Assembly: GCA_037355855.1 (NCBI GenBank)
Contig: CM074767.1
Coordinates: forward strand, 744,001 to 808,000
DNA from: Pseudo-nitzschia pungens
Taxonomy: Eukaryota; Bacillariophyta; Bacillariophyceae; Bacillariales; Bacillariaceae
Direction of reading: 5' to 3'
Length of the DNA: 64,000 nt
Positions 11,801-22,539 of the stretch are shown piece by piece. A program made the translations under genes and the position numbers. Numbering within the stretch: position 1 is the first letter of the stretch; each line of letters opens with the position of its first letter. The notes below the pieces were generated by a model. The model worked only from the letters and a program-made list of their open reading frames with translations, did no database searches and was not told the DNA's origin.

Positions 11801-13405
11801 GTGACGATATCGATGACCGCCGCGGGAATTCCCGGTGGAGTCCCCGGAGCGCGGTTCCGGGGGGGACTCGCGGCTCGTTCGGGAATCGAAAGCCGTCTCG
11901 GATTCCGGGGGCATGGCAACGGTGGCTCTGAGTTTGGTCCATTCCCTGACGGTCTGCAAAATGTCTCCGAGGACGGCTCGATCGCTTCTTCGAACGTACG
12001 AAAGGCTCCGACGCTCCGACGAGATCTCGTTTGCGGCACCACCCCGAAGCTTGCCCGCCGCCTCCTCCGAGTCGTCGGCATCCCCGCGGTTGTCATTGTC
12101 GCCATTGCTGTCGTTGCCGTCGTCGTCGTCATCGTCGCCATTGTTGTTGCTGCTGTTGTTGTTGTTGTTGTTGTTGTTGTCATCGTCGCAATGATCCTCT
12201 ATCATTACCGCGGACGCCAGTTCAATCCCGATCTCGTCGAGACAGTCCTGTGCGTTGCGCAGGAGGTTCCATCCCACCCGAATGCGGTTCGGAACACGGT
12301 GTTTTCCGGGAGGAGCAGCGAGGAGTCTTGGAGAACGATTCGATGGGCTGCGGCTGCCGTTCGTCGGTTCCCCGGTTCGGTGGATCTGTTTCGCAGAGCC
12401 GCCGTCCTTCGTGTCGTCGTCATCGTTGCTGTCGTTGTTGTTGTCGTTGTCATTGTCAACGACATTGTCGCTGTCATTGTCATTGTCGCTGTCATCGTCG
12501 CTCTCCCGGTCGAAATGAAATCGAAACGATGGCTTGGGAATCGCCGGGGCATCGGCGTCGGCAGACGAACGATTGGGATTCCGCGGCCCCGTTGGAGGTT
12601 CGTCCCGGGTTCCGCGGAGGTCGTCGCGCGGACCCGGATCGCTTTCGTCGTCCGACGAGGAGGAGAATTCCCACTCGAATCCAGCAGCAGAAGGAGGTTT
12701 GTCGTTGTCGATTTCGTTGCCGATTTCGTTGCCGATTTCGCATTTCTTTTTGGCGCTGTCGTCGTTGTTGTCTTTGAACCTCGATTCGCGGTGGTCGAAA
12801 CTATTGGGTTGTTCCTTGGTCGCAGTTCCCGACGGGTGGGCCACCGTTTTGGATGCGGCGTCCGTTGCTCGCGGCTCGTTCGAATGCTGCGGATGGGAAT
12901 CGAGGGTCACCGATTGCGATTGCGTCCGCGTTTGCGATTGCGATTGCCTCTGCCTCTGCATCATCTCCAGTTGCGTCTCCATCTCCCGATGCCTCTCCCG
13001 GAGCTCCTCCAATTGGTTCTGGTACGACCCGGAACGCTTCTTCCATTTTTCCACGTCGTAACTCAGATTGAGTTGCAGGGCCCGAAAATAGTCCAGGACC
13101 TTCTTGTCCTTTCGGAGCAACCGAACCAGAGCGGGGGGCGCCGGAGGCGGCGGATCGGGTCGCTGTTCTTCTCCGCGCGGCCGGGAGGCGGAGGACGAAG
13201 AAGAAGATGCCCTCGGTCGCTTGGACCGGCGTCCGCTCTTTGGTTCGCCGGACGCCTCCCGCCGCGAAGGTCTTCGAGGGGGCATGGCTCGGGGGTTTCG
13301 GTTTTCTTTTTCGTTTCTGTTTTCGTGCCGTGCGTGCCGTATCGCGTGGCGTGGCGTGGCGTTGGGTCTCTCTTCGCGCTGTTGTTGCTCGGTGCCCCTC
13401 CTCAA
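8873..13405 (-). CDS. GT25-like glycosyltransferase with long acidic N-terminus
   Basis: Open frame of 1510 residues without introns. The last roughly 390 residues resemble glycosyltransferase family 25 (LPS/collagen galactosyltransferase type). FPMVAVINLERRKDRL begins the domain near residue 1127, EKACALSHVAAWRSI follows, then LILEDDAVL near 1317-1325 with the acidic metal/sugar-nucleotide motif. Family members transfer sugars from nucleotide sugars; donor and acceptor are unknown here. The first 1100 residues are mostly low complexity: basic start, Asp/Asn runs near residues 300-330 and 410-440, and Arg/Ala-rich stretches, with no obvious signal peptide or membrane anchor. The DNA is much richer in G+C than its surroundings. 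A second in-frame ATG at 13285 (MPPRRPSRRE) is a plausible alternative start. The Asp/Asn runs could be repeat-derived. Confidence 0.75.
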   Translation of the reverse strand: MRRGTEQQQREERPNATPRHAIRHARHENRNEKENRNPRAMPPRRPSRREASGEPKSGRRSKRPRASSSSSSASRPRGEEQRPDPPPPAPPALVRLLRKDKKVLDYFRALQLNLSYDVEKWKKRSGSYQNQLEELRERHREMETQLEMMQRQRQSQSQTRTQSQSVTLDSHPQHSNEPRATDAASKTVAHPSGTATKEQPNSFDHRESRFKDNNDDSAKKKCEIGNEIGNEIDNDKPPSAAGFEWEFSSSSDDESDPGPRDDLRGTRDEPPTGPRNPNRSSADADAPAIPKPSFRFHFDRESDDDSDNDNDSDNVVDNDNDNNNDSNDDDDTKDGGSAKQIHRTGEPTNGSRSPSNRSPRLLAAPPGKHRVPNRIRVGWNLLRNAQDCLDEIGIELASAVMIEDHCDDDNNNNNNNNSSNNNGDDDDDDGNDSNGDNDNRGDADDSEEAAGKLRGGAANEISSERRSLSYVRRSDRAVLGDILQTVREWTKLRATVAMPPESETAFDSRTSRESPPEPRSGDSTGNSRGGHRYRHYAAFDVLHLTPCFVPVPDEGASGLETGGDPQTVPEGSGGEDRQPSRLRAPPLPQHPAVRGIDRLVEALACIDAFGSILDELDDDSAAHLSRPDNEDRDGSGADASENASAERFRVGMKRRHPMVRNWLASLEGEICDAWPAHDRSHRASNPALHGRRNSNPRPTTDAGRGDRDAATRDSAATRETPATTANARRLVLDAKSAPRLVAMADRCILARVVAQVYLRRNDPKSATDLLFRYVLSTAPSLRLEDYPNLPPAQSLCVVEAILTAPWKRDRAGRSDGTETGRSRRSTLLDHLLDTVSGMPGDNQHSLVRCFHLSIAACASIFRSRKNHEDTRISEPGLLEEAAYQRLKQRFEKARGKYGKGSWWTAPRDRSSTEMATTDGESLSFYSGQCQCLIESFLEELTVRVRSRSEGETSGNVQTPVPETTTLLAWMLPIALTVHGDGSMLRSMFSRESELFVSSPQCPEFLFAIEACAKAMRQLEIRNLDSYRALVSSPNTTEAPTVTRSMIAHLVNSIISASSGISPETLPLATISTLLGICHEVADGELALKIFQWGRLSSSQNEDDPNGESELSQSRDVAHFMDYWSKFPMVAVINLERRKDRLASFLSQAMLAGLWVLRGVIPPDRWEAMDHNNPQRHANGKNDFRGINPDLTSFIGTHAIDGSQDSPARVEQNLTEWLELGGIAANGASRYELDSLVLPRWRPNDLRAFDVHATDDPNLTVSVSPSEKACALSHVAAWRSIASNCSPTSRVMYTGYASGNPIHNKPGDDRIPPCPVSLILEDDAVLVDRFCDRLDELLRELPRDFHYCALGYARPKEAPLVDIPGCSHIKLPTMTWYLTGYLLSQSGARYLLDSLPVEGPIDAWMGRKMILASNWENEYGHRIGVGDVPHIGSESLRPALTKAEIKVCVRFRAYCASVPLCEQKVGTAVATGASANHRRISNQNWRLRDSDIVYSGTTVARINQRATRRKN

Positions 13406-15492
13406 GTCAACAACAACGCACCACTGTAGCTGCGGTTCGCGATTGGATGGATGTCGGTGCAGACTGGAATGAGCATGGATGGGGGTTCCCTTGGCATGGA
13501 TGGTTGCATTTGGAATCGAATGGAATGATATGGAATGGAATGATATGGAATCGAATCGAATCGAATCGAAGAATCACCGAAAGGAAACAGTACGGCTTCT
13601 ATTTCTCATCAAAAGACACCAGCCATTCCGAGCCCACTTTTGCCGTTTCATAACAAACACAAAAAGCCGCTCGCGAATATACCGTAGCAGAGAGTGATCC
13701 AATGGAATCCGATCCGATCCAATCGAGCCGCTCCAACCCAGCGCTCTCTTTCGCAAACTCTGGCACCGAATCAATCGGCGCGGCGTCGAAGGACGGCGTT
13801 TCTGCGGTGCGGTGTAAGATAATATGTTCCAACCGCGATTCGTTTCGGCGGGAACGACGGTTTGTTTTTGAGTGCCGTAAGATACCGATGGCTGGTGACT
13901 GACTCCGTGCCGTCGGTTCCGGGGTTGATGCCGAGCGGTTGTTGCTCTGGAAGTCGCGTGTGTGCGCACGTAACTTACCGGTAGCGGGAGATGCGAGGAG
14001 GAATCAATCAATCATCCCGGGGCGGACCGCTGGACGGAGAGAGGCCGAAACGATCTGTTGCGTTCGACATCTTTTGACGGAAAGGATGGACGGAGGATTG
14101 ATTCTCGGACCTCGGGCATCACAATCGTCTCGGGGTACGTACGGTACGTACAATGCGTATGGTACGTACAGTACAATGCTACGAGCTAAGAGGGAACAGA
14201 GTCCAGCAAAGCTACTACGGTAAAATTAACCTTACTGTTGTATTTTTTTTGTCTGCCATAACCAAGAAGACCAATCCTTATCTTCCTTACAAACCAAACA
14301 ATAACCTTACTGCTGGGTTTCTTCCCCCTCAAATTGATTCATGCGAGGCAAAAAGATTGAATGAAATCAAAATACTAGACAAGAAAGTAGTAGAACCTGA
14401 CCAGATTCCGTTTCGTCTAGTACTAGTACTACACGTGCCACCAACAAGTCCAGAATAAACAAGAACTTCTTGTTGTTGCGTCTAACATTCTGCCACCATC
14501 TCCTTGTACATCGTCGCAAACCTGAGTAGCTTACTGCTACCACTACCAGCAGGTTGGTTGGGTAACTAGTAGGTCATGTTTGGTTCTTTTGAAGCCTGGA
14601 GATCGCAAAAACTACTAGTCATTCTTCTCTCAACAACAACAACAAGAACAACAACAAGCAACAGCAACAGCAACAGCAACAAAAGCATTCAAACTAGTAC
14701 TAGTAGTAGTACCACTACTAGCATGCAACAAGAAGCTCCCGGCAGCACCAACAGCAGTGTGTCTCCGTCTTCTCTTCTTAGAATGACAAACAACGATCCC
14801 TGCAAGAAAGAAGGCAGGTGCGAGCAACCTTTGACGGTCGAAAAGCGAGGAGCGAACGTTTCTTGCAACTTGTTGTTGCTTGACGAAAAGAAGGATCTTT
14901 TCTACTACTACTACTAAGAGTTGGTACAACGCGAGGAAAGCGTCTCATTACAACAACAACAGCAGCAATAACGGTAGAAAAAAATGATAGCGTTGCTACA
15001 GTGGTGAAGCGCGCCTACATACTATTCTTACTGTATCTCCATCACTTTGTCAACAAAGTGTTGCGTCTTCTTCTTCTTTGCATCATCACTACAAGTTTGT
15101 GATTTGGTTGTGGTCTGGCGATGCATCCTCATTGCGTCCATGAATCTTGATTCTGCGTTTCCGATGATTCTTTGCGGATTATCATTATTCTTATTATTAC
15201 TTGGTGCTGTTTTTGTATAATATAATAACAACATGTCATCGTCGCGCGGGATTGATTGAATGATTCTAGGTTGGTGGATGGAACGATCGGATCCTCTCGG
15301 CTCTCTCGGCATTCCGGTTGCGTTCCTCGGCTTTTGCTTCCTTTCGCTTCGCTTCCTTTCGGATTGCCAAAAACGATACAACACTCCGCACGACGCTTCG
15401 CGAACGGCATGCATGCGAGTGTCGTTCGTTCGTTCGTTCGTTCGTTCGTTGTTTTATTGTTTGTTTGGATTGCACCGGACGGTTCCGATGCT
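13406..15492. other. Intergenic with simple repeats
   Basis: Spacer between two minus-strand genes. It holds a degenerate GGAATG/GAATC pentamer array at about 13517-13570 just upstream of the glycosyltransferase start, GGTACGTAC palindromes around 14135-14175, CAA/CAG-type runs at 14630-14690, ACTAGTACT words near 14400 and 14695-14715, and a GTTC tetramer array at about 15423-15450. Several open frames here are repeat-driven and lack any domain, so none is called as a gene. Confidence 0.55.
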
Positions 15493-15529
15493 CTACGCGT
15501 TGCCCGCTCTCGTTGCTGTTGCTGTTGCT

Positions 15530-15570
<41 letters not shown>

Positions 15571-17802
15571 TGCCTGGTCAGGCACCCGCCGTTCTTGTTG
15601 CTGCTGCTGCTGCTGTTCCAGAGGGGTGTTGTTCTCCGTGGTTCCGCGCCTTCGTTGGCTCCGGGCCTCGACCAGATCGAGGAGACGCTTGAGCCAGACG
15701 CGGATTTCTTCGGCGTGGTGCATGGTGGCCCGGCTCGGATCCAGCTGGGTCCAGGACTTCAATTGTTCCTCGAGGTGGTCGGCGGTTTCGACAAAGTGCC
15801 GGATGGCAATCGTGGTGAATTCCGGATAGTCGCAGTCGCATCGCGGAAGCAGCCCCGGGTTGCCGCTCGCGGGTGTCGTCGTTGCCGTTGCCGTTGTCGT
15901 TGCCGTTGTCGTTGCTTTCGCGGAAGGATGAGCAGCGAATCCGGTGCCGGGCGATGGTTTGGACGAAAACGACCAGGGCAACACGGCGGACCACGGTTTG
16001 GATTTTGCAGTGGCATTCGCAGTAGCACTCGCATTGGCCTGGGTGGAGCTCTTGTTGGCGCTGGCGTTGGCGCTGGCGTTGCTGCTGTTCGACGACCGTG
16101 GTTTGGTGGCAAGGATTGGTTTGTGGCCGGCGGTGCATCCTTCCCGCCCGTTGCTTCCGGGAACGGAGGATGTTTTGCTGTCGAGTTGTTGCTGCTGCTG
16201 GTGTTGGTCTTGTTGGTCTTGTTGTTTGTGGTCGTGGTCGTGGTCGCCGTCTTCCCGTTGGTGGCGTGATTCATTCGCGTCGACGTCGACGTCGTTTCGT
16301 GAACGCGGTGGTCGGCTCCGTTTTTGTTTGCGGAGCTCTTCCAGCGCCAACCTCCGCTGGTCGATGCGTTCTTCCTGCAGCACGATTTTCTTCAGCGGGT
16401 CGAGTATGCCCCACCGGAGCGTTTGTTTCCGGAGTTCCGTGTTGTACCGATTCGATTCCCTTCGGCATTCTTTGGTGCCCTTGTAGATCTCGTGTCCCGG
16501 TTCGTTGTAGAAGGGTTCGTCCGTTCCCAGAATGAGTCCCTGGCAGCTCACCAGGACCTGAAACAGGGTCGACGATCCCGGATTCCAGCCGGGTCCCTGC
16601 CAGGTACCCAGGAGCGACAGACACACCTTGCCGCAATTGTAGAGATTGGGATTGAAGCGGACCTTTCCGTTGCCGGTGGTCAGGAATCGCACCATCGGTG
16701 GAGCATTGGGATAATCCTTGAGAAAGCAGTCGAAGAAGAACAATCCGTTCGAATAGGGCGTATCGTGGGGCCCCGTGATGAGAACCCGGGGCAGATCCAA
16801 TCGATTGTCGGGGACCCGAACGAAGATGGATCCCTCGGGAGTGACCGGGAGATTCGAGGCGTAGCTGACGTATTCGCGGTGGAGCGCCCGAGCATTGATC
16901 GAGTGTGCGGGCGGTAGCGCGTTGGTGTTGGTGTTGGTGTTGGTGTTGGTGTTGGTGTTAGCGTTCGAGGATGCGGGATCGGAGAGTGCCGAGGACTGGC
17001 TTGCCACTGTTTTCTTCTTCTTTTTCTTCTTCTTCTTCTTCTTTTGATTCGTGGAATCTCCCTCGTCCCAGTAATTGAGAAACGTGTGTTGCCATTGATT
17101 CCTCCTTCGCCGGTGTTCGCGTTCTCGCTCCCGCTCCCCCTCGTCTAGCAATTCGAACCAGTCTTCCCCGCGCCAGAACGATCTCCCCTCCGCGTCCGTT
17201 TCGCATTCCCATTCGCCTTCCCACTCGCCTTCCCACTCGTCTTCGCGATCGAAACCGTCTCCATCGACGAATCCCATCCTCAGGGGCCCCAGGGCTTTGG
17301 TGTATGCTTTTCGGCGCTTGTTTGCCAGGTCCTTTCGGGCTTTCAGGGCAATGGCGGCGGCCAATGCTTTGCTCTTGCGCACGCTCATCGTTCCCGACGT
17401 TCGCAACGTATTCATTGCCGGTCTCTGCTGCTCCCAGGGATTGGCGGTCTTCTTCGATGTGTGGGTGCTATTGCTATTGCTGGTGCTGGTGCTGGTGCTG
17501 TAGCTCGTGGTCGGTGCCGAATCGTGCCTCTCGCGTTGGTGATTGGAAGATGGCGATAATGGCGATGATGGATCCGCATCCTTCTTGGGAGTGCAACCCC
17601 GATCCGGGCCGACGGGGAGGACCGTGTCTCTTTCCCGCCCTCCATCGTGAGACGGGATCCGTTTGGCTCTCGCGGCCGCTTCCACCGCTTCGTCGTCGTC
17701 TCGCAAGAGGACCGTCTTGGTCTGTTTCGCCTCATCGGACGACGAGGAGTCGCGCCGAACGAAACACCGAAAGAGAGAACCCACCGTTTCCCGGAATGCC
17801 AT
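15493..17802 (-). CDS. UBE2O/BIRC6-type ubiquitin-conjugating enzyme
   Basis: Single-exon, 769 residues. A UBC (E2) fold spans about residues 305-470. The active-site region reads FNPNLYNCGKVCLSLLGTW with the predicted catalytic cysteine at residue 394. An NPN replaces the canonical HPN, as in the large E2 proteins BIRC6 and UBE2O. The flanks LITGPHDTPYSNGLFFFDCF and GWNPGSSTLFQVLVSCQGLI also match that subfamily. The enzyme should accept ubiquitin from E1 and pass it to substrates. The N-terminal 300 residues are charged and repetitive (a Lys run near 254-264, Asn-Thr repeats near 280-294). After the domain come Lys/Gln-rich and Asn/Ala-rich linkers and a short helical tail. Human relatives are far longer, so this is a compact version. 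No targeting signal is seen. Confidence 0.88.
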
Positions 17803-20415
17803 CTTCTTGTTCGGTGCTGCGATTGGATTGGATTGGATTGGATTGGATTGGATTGGATCGTTTCGGATCGGATTCGGATCGTATCAAACAATTGCACCGG
17901 TATCGTTATCGTTTTGTTTCGTTCAGTCCTTCTCCGTCCTGTTCTGATCCGATCTGGATCTGATCTGATCTGGTCTGATCTAATCTGATTTCTACTCTGA
18001 TTTGTTCTGTTCTGTTCTGTTCTGTTCTGTTGTGTTCTGTTCTGAGATTCGACGGAATTCGAGTGGGGTGGAACTAAATCATCGAAGAATGAAGGAATCA
18101 ATCAATCAATCTCCATCGAATTGCGTCCCACAACCGAATACAGTAATCGAATCAATCTCGATCAATCGTGGTTGTTTTCAGATGACAACAGTGGCCGTTG
18201 CCGCTCTGTTTTCCTTTCCGGTTTTGTGGTTGTTTTCCGTTCTGCTCTGCGGCTTTCTCCCGCGCTACCGGTAAGATTATCGTACCGTAATACTGCTGTG
18301 CTGTGGGCTGTGGGCTGTGAACTGTCTCGATCGCGCACACGAAAAGGCCCCGGCATCGGTGTCACCTTGAAGTTCTGTGTTTTGTCGGAAAGAATGAGAC
18401 CCCATGCAGGTTTGGTAGCAAATACGAAGTACTTGTATCCAATGCAGACTCGTAGACAGGAACCCCAAAACGGAACATGAAAGAAAGCTAGCGTGAGAGA
18501 AGCAATACGGTATTCTTTTTCCACAAAACGATCTCGAGACCGCGGTTCGTTGGGTTGTGCAATATTCGGGTACCGTAAGATTACCTCCGAAACATGCGGG
18601 TATGGAAAACTGCTTGTACGTAGTAACTATCAATTTTTGTATCATTGTATTGTTTTTCAGACACTCGGAAGCCACTTACATCAAAGGATCGAAAGTACAT
18701 AGTAGAGAATTACAGTAATACTTATTCCGAGTCATTCTCTTTCTGCAATTCGTGTTTCTTGTACTAGAGGGTGACAGTAAGGCTTACAGCACCCTTCCTT
18801 CTACTGGTACTTCGTAGTACGTATTGCCTAGTATGACCACCAAAACATCATCTGTCGTCGGAAGGACATTCCGAAACAACAGCAACAATCCACAAATACA
18901 AGTATGCACCAGTAATTACGCGCCTCCTTCCGGTCCCAAAAAATATAACAATAAATAATTCTATTTCAGTATTTTGGCGAGAAGTATTAGTAAGCCTTAC
19001 CGCTACGTTTGAAGGTGTGTAAGAACAGATTGGAAACGAAAGGTAATCTTACTTCAAATAAATAAGAATACTTCCCTCCAGTCCGTAATCCCACTCAGTA
19101 CAACATTTAGAGTACGAACTACATGGTGAGGTTTCTCGTACGTACGTACTTATAAACGACGGATTGAAGTATTTTGGAGAGAAGTACCGGTACACGTGTC
19201 TTCCGAAGTTGTAAGAACAGACTGGAAACATACTTCAAAAAATTCATTAAGGTACATTATTCCTTCTTCGTATTTCCTACTTCGTTCGGACTCGTACTTC
19301 AAACTAGTACCATTCTAGACTGTACGTACGAGTGCATACATACGAGTATTTCATTCGTTCTCCATAGTAACCTTACCGGTATCCATAATACAAAGAGATG
19401 ATGATTCGTAAAAAATACTCTTACGTACATCCACTTATAATCTTACGTGTACAGTAAAGGTTACCGATAGGTACGATTTACTCCTATTTTTAAAAATCAA
19501 TCTCAAAATCAATCTTGCGTGCACAAACGATATTTACGGTATTTACGAGTTCAAGTACAAGTAATTAAGTTACAGTGCGAACTCTCTCAAGCGGATAAAA
19601 GATCTTTTCTTCGTTATTCCCAAACTCAAAACTGGTGATGGGTATTGTCTGTGGTCATGGACGATGGATTTCACAAACAACTTACAGTAATCTTACCTTA
19701 CTTCGCAACATGTCACTGCCGTGCTTCCAAATTTGATTTTTGATTGCCAGAACTCACTCTCGACTCAGTCTGTCTGTGTGGACGACTCACTCACTCTCGA
19801 GCCACGGTCGACCACATTTCACCGTGGGACGGCCCCGAATCCTGGGGATCATCCTGCTTTCTCCCCTCTCCTACCTACCTACCTACCTACCTGAACCTGC
19901 ATTCGCTGGGTTTTTCCCCGCTTGCTGGCCATGTGATTGCGAATGGAGGTCCATGGATCCCCCGTTCGGGAAAATTCTGCAATGAAAGAATCTTGGGACT
20001 CCTCACGACCCACCCCAAACGATGGCAACCTCAATACCGAGACCGAAACACGGTGCAAAAAGCTACAAGCGCTTCGACAGACTTATCACCAGAGCAGCAG
20101 CAGTAGCATACAACATTGTCTAGTTACAGTATTATTTTTCCAGACTCCCGAGACCTGATTTTCAATCCTTTTCTATCAAACGCCAGCGAATTCTCGATTT
20201 AACACAACATCAACATACTCTTTGACTACGCTCCTGCCATTGGGAACAATGTTGGGAACAATGGAGATTGGAAGCGCCACACGTTCGTTTTTTGAAACTC
20301 GACATTGCCACACGTAGGCTGCTGCGAATCACAGCACAATAAGTGTTCACTGGCTGCACCGCACATCTTTTGGCAAAAAGTCTCATACCATATTATGCTC
20401 TAGCACTTTTTGCGC
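17803..20415. other. Intergenic with pentanucleotide arrays
   Basis: Contains the CCAAT-type array (17821-17857) and a TTCTG array (about 18002-18045) upstream of the ubiquitin-conjugating gene, degenerate GATCT/GATCG runs between them, a CTAC tetramer run at about 19868-19892, and many GTACGTAC, ACCGGTA and TACTTCGTA words (for example 18423-18431 and 18808-18816). Open frames in this stretch are short and show no recognisable domain. No RNA gene was identified. Confidence 0.55.
17821..17857 (-). repeat. Tandem GATTG (CCAAT on the gene strand) array
   Basis: About seven perfect copies of the pentamer GATTG, read as CCAAT repeats on the minus strand, lie about 20-55 bases upstream of the ATG at 17802. 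This could be a microsatellite in the 5' leader or a cluster of CCAAT boxes acting on the E2 gene; the regulatory role is inference. Confidence 0.8.
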
Positions 20416-21624
20416 TCATTTTTCATTGGGAGAAGCGGGCCACGCCTTGGGTGGAAGACCAAACTGTAGGAGCAAGTGAAGGGCTCCCTCGGATTCGTCG
20501 TTAAGGAGCTTGGGGCTCGAGCTGTAATCTCGGGTGACGGCTTCTCCCGCATTGATGTCCCGGGTTGCCACCAACAAAACTTCGTCCCTCCCATTGGACA
20601 CAAGCTTTGAGTTTTCGGAAAACGAGTGCTCCAGTCGTTCGTGAACGGGTACGATGGCATATGCGAGGACTAATTCGTCGTCGACGTCGTCGTCGTCGTC
20701 GTCGTCGGGATTGAGACTCGGGGCTTCGAGTTCGACCGTGGTGCTCCTCGACAACACCCGACTCAGCGTATCCGCCACGTCCCAGCATCGCTTTTCCCTC
20801 TTGGACCCCTTGGATCGTTCCGTCGATTCGAAAACAAGAGGCTCCAGGGCGTCTCTCATGCTTCGATACGTGAACCCGCGTGCCGTGAGTGCTTCACGGG
20901 CCTCGTCTTCGGTGCAGCCCGTCAAGACTCCCAATCCCAGCGAGGCTCGCAACAGGACGGGATGGCACGGCATGCGAAACTTGGCATAGATGTTGTGGTC
21001 GTTGTCCGTTCCGGTGGCCAGCAAGGACCCCGTCACGTCCTTGGACCCAAAGTTCGCCTCGGGTGGTCCAAGGTCGGCTCCGTCCGTGGCCCATCCTCCG
21101 GCTCTCCACGACCGGATCCACTCCCGTTTGGATTTGGCAGCAGCCGAACCCGCCAACTCCTCCCCGGTCGGATGCAGGGCCACGAGTGTTGCGGCGGTCA
21201 GGTCCGTCGCCCAGGTCAGGTTTCGGGCGCCAGAAGCGGCTTCCATGGCGCGGTCGGAAGCATCTAGTGTCGAGACGATCAAATCGCGAGGGATTCGTGC
21301 CAGCACATCCAAGGCCTTAATTCCACCCTCGCCGGCTTCGACGCCACCCTTGCCTCGTTCTTCCGGAGTTGGATCGCGCAAGACAAGGTTTTCGTGAAGG
21401 ACAACTCCCGTCGGAACCACTGTCTTTTCACCGACGGCATCGTCGCTGTTGGTAACGGGTGACGGGGAGGACCAAGAGGGATCTTCCGCCGCCGCAACCG
21501 CCCACGATGACTCGGAATTTCCGTTGTTGAGACGAGACGACAAAGTCGTCGATCTCGGGACGAAAGCATCGCAAGACGCGGCAATGGAGACGATGGCAAT
21601 CCAATACGTTACTACGGCGCGCAT
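20416..21624 (-). CDS. Plastid-targeted SET-domain protein (Rubisco LSMT-like)
   Basis: 402 residues from the ATG at 21624, chosen because it begins a clear signal peptide; an in-frame upstream ATG at 21702 would add 26 unlikely residues. The N-terminus has a hydrophobic core (residues 3-17) ending in SCDA|FVP, with Phe at +1 as in diatom bipartite plastid presequences. The following Ser-rich stretch fits a transit peptide. KALDVLARIPRDLIV resembles the opening of plant-type SET lysine methyltransferases. The C-terminal NAGEAVTRDYSSSP, then GALHLLLQFGLPP, resembles the end of the SET fold and post-SET segment of the Rubisco-methyltransferase group. The middle is divergent and the usual NHS motif is not evident, so methyltransferase activity is uncertain. 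The substrate is unknown. Confidence 0.72.
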   Translation of the reverse strand: MRAVVTYWIAIVSIAASCDAFVPRSTTLSSRLNNGNSESSWAVAAAEDPSWSSPSPVTNSDDAVGEKTVVPTGVVLHENLVLRDPTPEERGKGGVEAGEGGIKALDVLARIPRDLIVSTLDASDRAMEAASGARNLTWATDLTAATLVALHPTGEELAGSAAAKSKREWIRSWRAGGWATDGADLGPPEANFGSKDVTGSLLATGTDNDHNIYAKFRMPCHPVLLRASLGLGVLTGCTEDEAREALTARGFTYRSMRDALEPLVFESTERSKGSKREKRCWDVADTLSRVLSRSTTVELEAPSLNPDDDDDDDVDDELVLAYAIVPVHERLEHSFSENSKLVSNGRDEVLLVATRDINAGEAVTRDYSSSPKLLNDESEGALHLLLQFGLPPKAWPASPNEK

Positions 21625-22228
21625 GGTTCGGTCTTGTTGTGTTGTGGAATCACAGAGCAGCGATACGCTAAGTGTGGTCGGGCTTGCTTGGTCTTTGTCC
21701 ACCGTGGTTGCTGTGCTTCGATCGAATCGGATTGTTTTTCAAGGTTTCGTTCTTGTTGAACTCAACTTCCGGTTGAATTTTGAGGTTTCGTTTGGAAAAC
21801 AGGTTCCGCGTGGAAACATACCGTACAACTAACCTTACTTTCGTAGAATTCTTTTTTTCTTCGCGGAAACAACGCAGAAATCTTGTGACAAACGATGCCA
21901 CACTAAGGTTACGTACGCAACGCGCAATACAAAGCGCAATATGATGTGCGTACACGTAAGGTTTACGAGTATCAACATACCGTAATCTTACCTTATCATC
22001 TATCGGGTACGAGTACCAACAAAGTGAGAGTTACTCGTAGCTATCTCGATACTTATCATAGGGCATAGGAAAACAATACACCCAAGAGGGGGTTATTATT
22101 TAAAATAATGAAAAAGTAATACGAAGTACGAAGTACTTCGTAATTACTACCGGTAACTTAATCTTACTTCGTAATCATTGCAATACCTACAGACCCGTCG
22201 ATGTTCATGTGTACTCTAACCTTAGACA

Positions 22229-22323
22229 TACTACAGAATTCCTATCAGCTGTCCCCGGGTTTCAGTAGAAATTAGTAGTCGGGGACGTAGAACCCGAGGA
22301 CAGCTGATAAGAACTTTGTAGTA
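22229..22323. repeat. Imperfect 33-bp inverted repeat (hairpin)
   Basis: Arm 22229-22261 and arm 22291-22323 are reverse complements at 29 of 33 positions, separated by a 29-base loop. All four differences are transitions. In a minus-strand transcript three of them would form G-U wobbles, leaving one mismatch. A GTAGAAATTAGTA stretch in the loop recurs just after the second arm. It could be a miniature inverted-repeat element or a structured RNA. Confidence 0.7.
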
Positions 22324-22539
22324 GTCGTAGAAATTAGTAAAGCAAATTTTACTAAACCCTCTTCCACGATTATCAATCTTGCTAGTACATAGTAGTAACC
22401 AATTACGCCATGCTCAACTCTAAATCTAAAACTGCATAGGTGAAGCCAAAAATACAAAAATAATACGATTAAGAGAACGAAGAACACTCTTTCGTCTCAT
22501 TTCCGTCGTGCTAGGTCTCCGTCACAAAAAATCGAACAA

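Noticed and set aside
11777..13429. Long plus-strand open frame (about 550 codons) opposite the glycosyltransferase gene
   Set aside because: It mirrors GC-rich, Asp/Asn-coding repeats of the minus-strand gene and yields only Val/Leu/Arg-rich low complexity without a domain.
15256..16269. Plus-strand open frame of 337 codons opposite the E2 gene
   Set aside because: Antisense shadow; the peptide is repeat-driven (Cys and Arg runs) while the minus strand carries the recognisable UBC gene.
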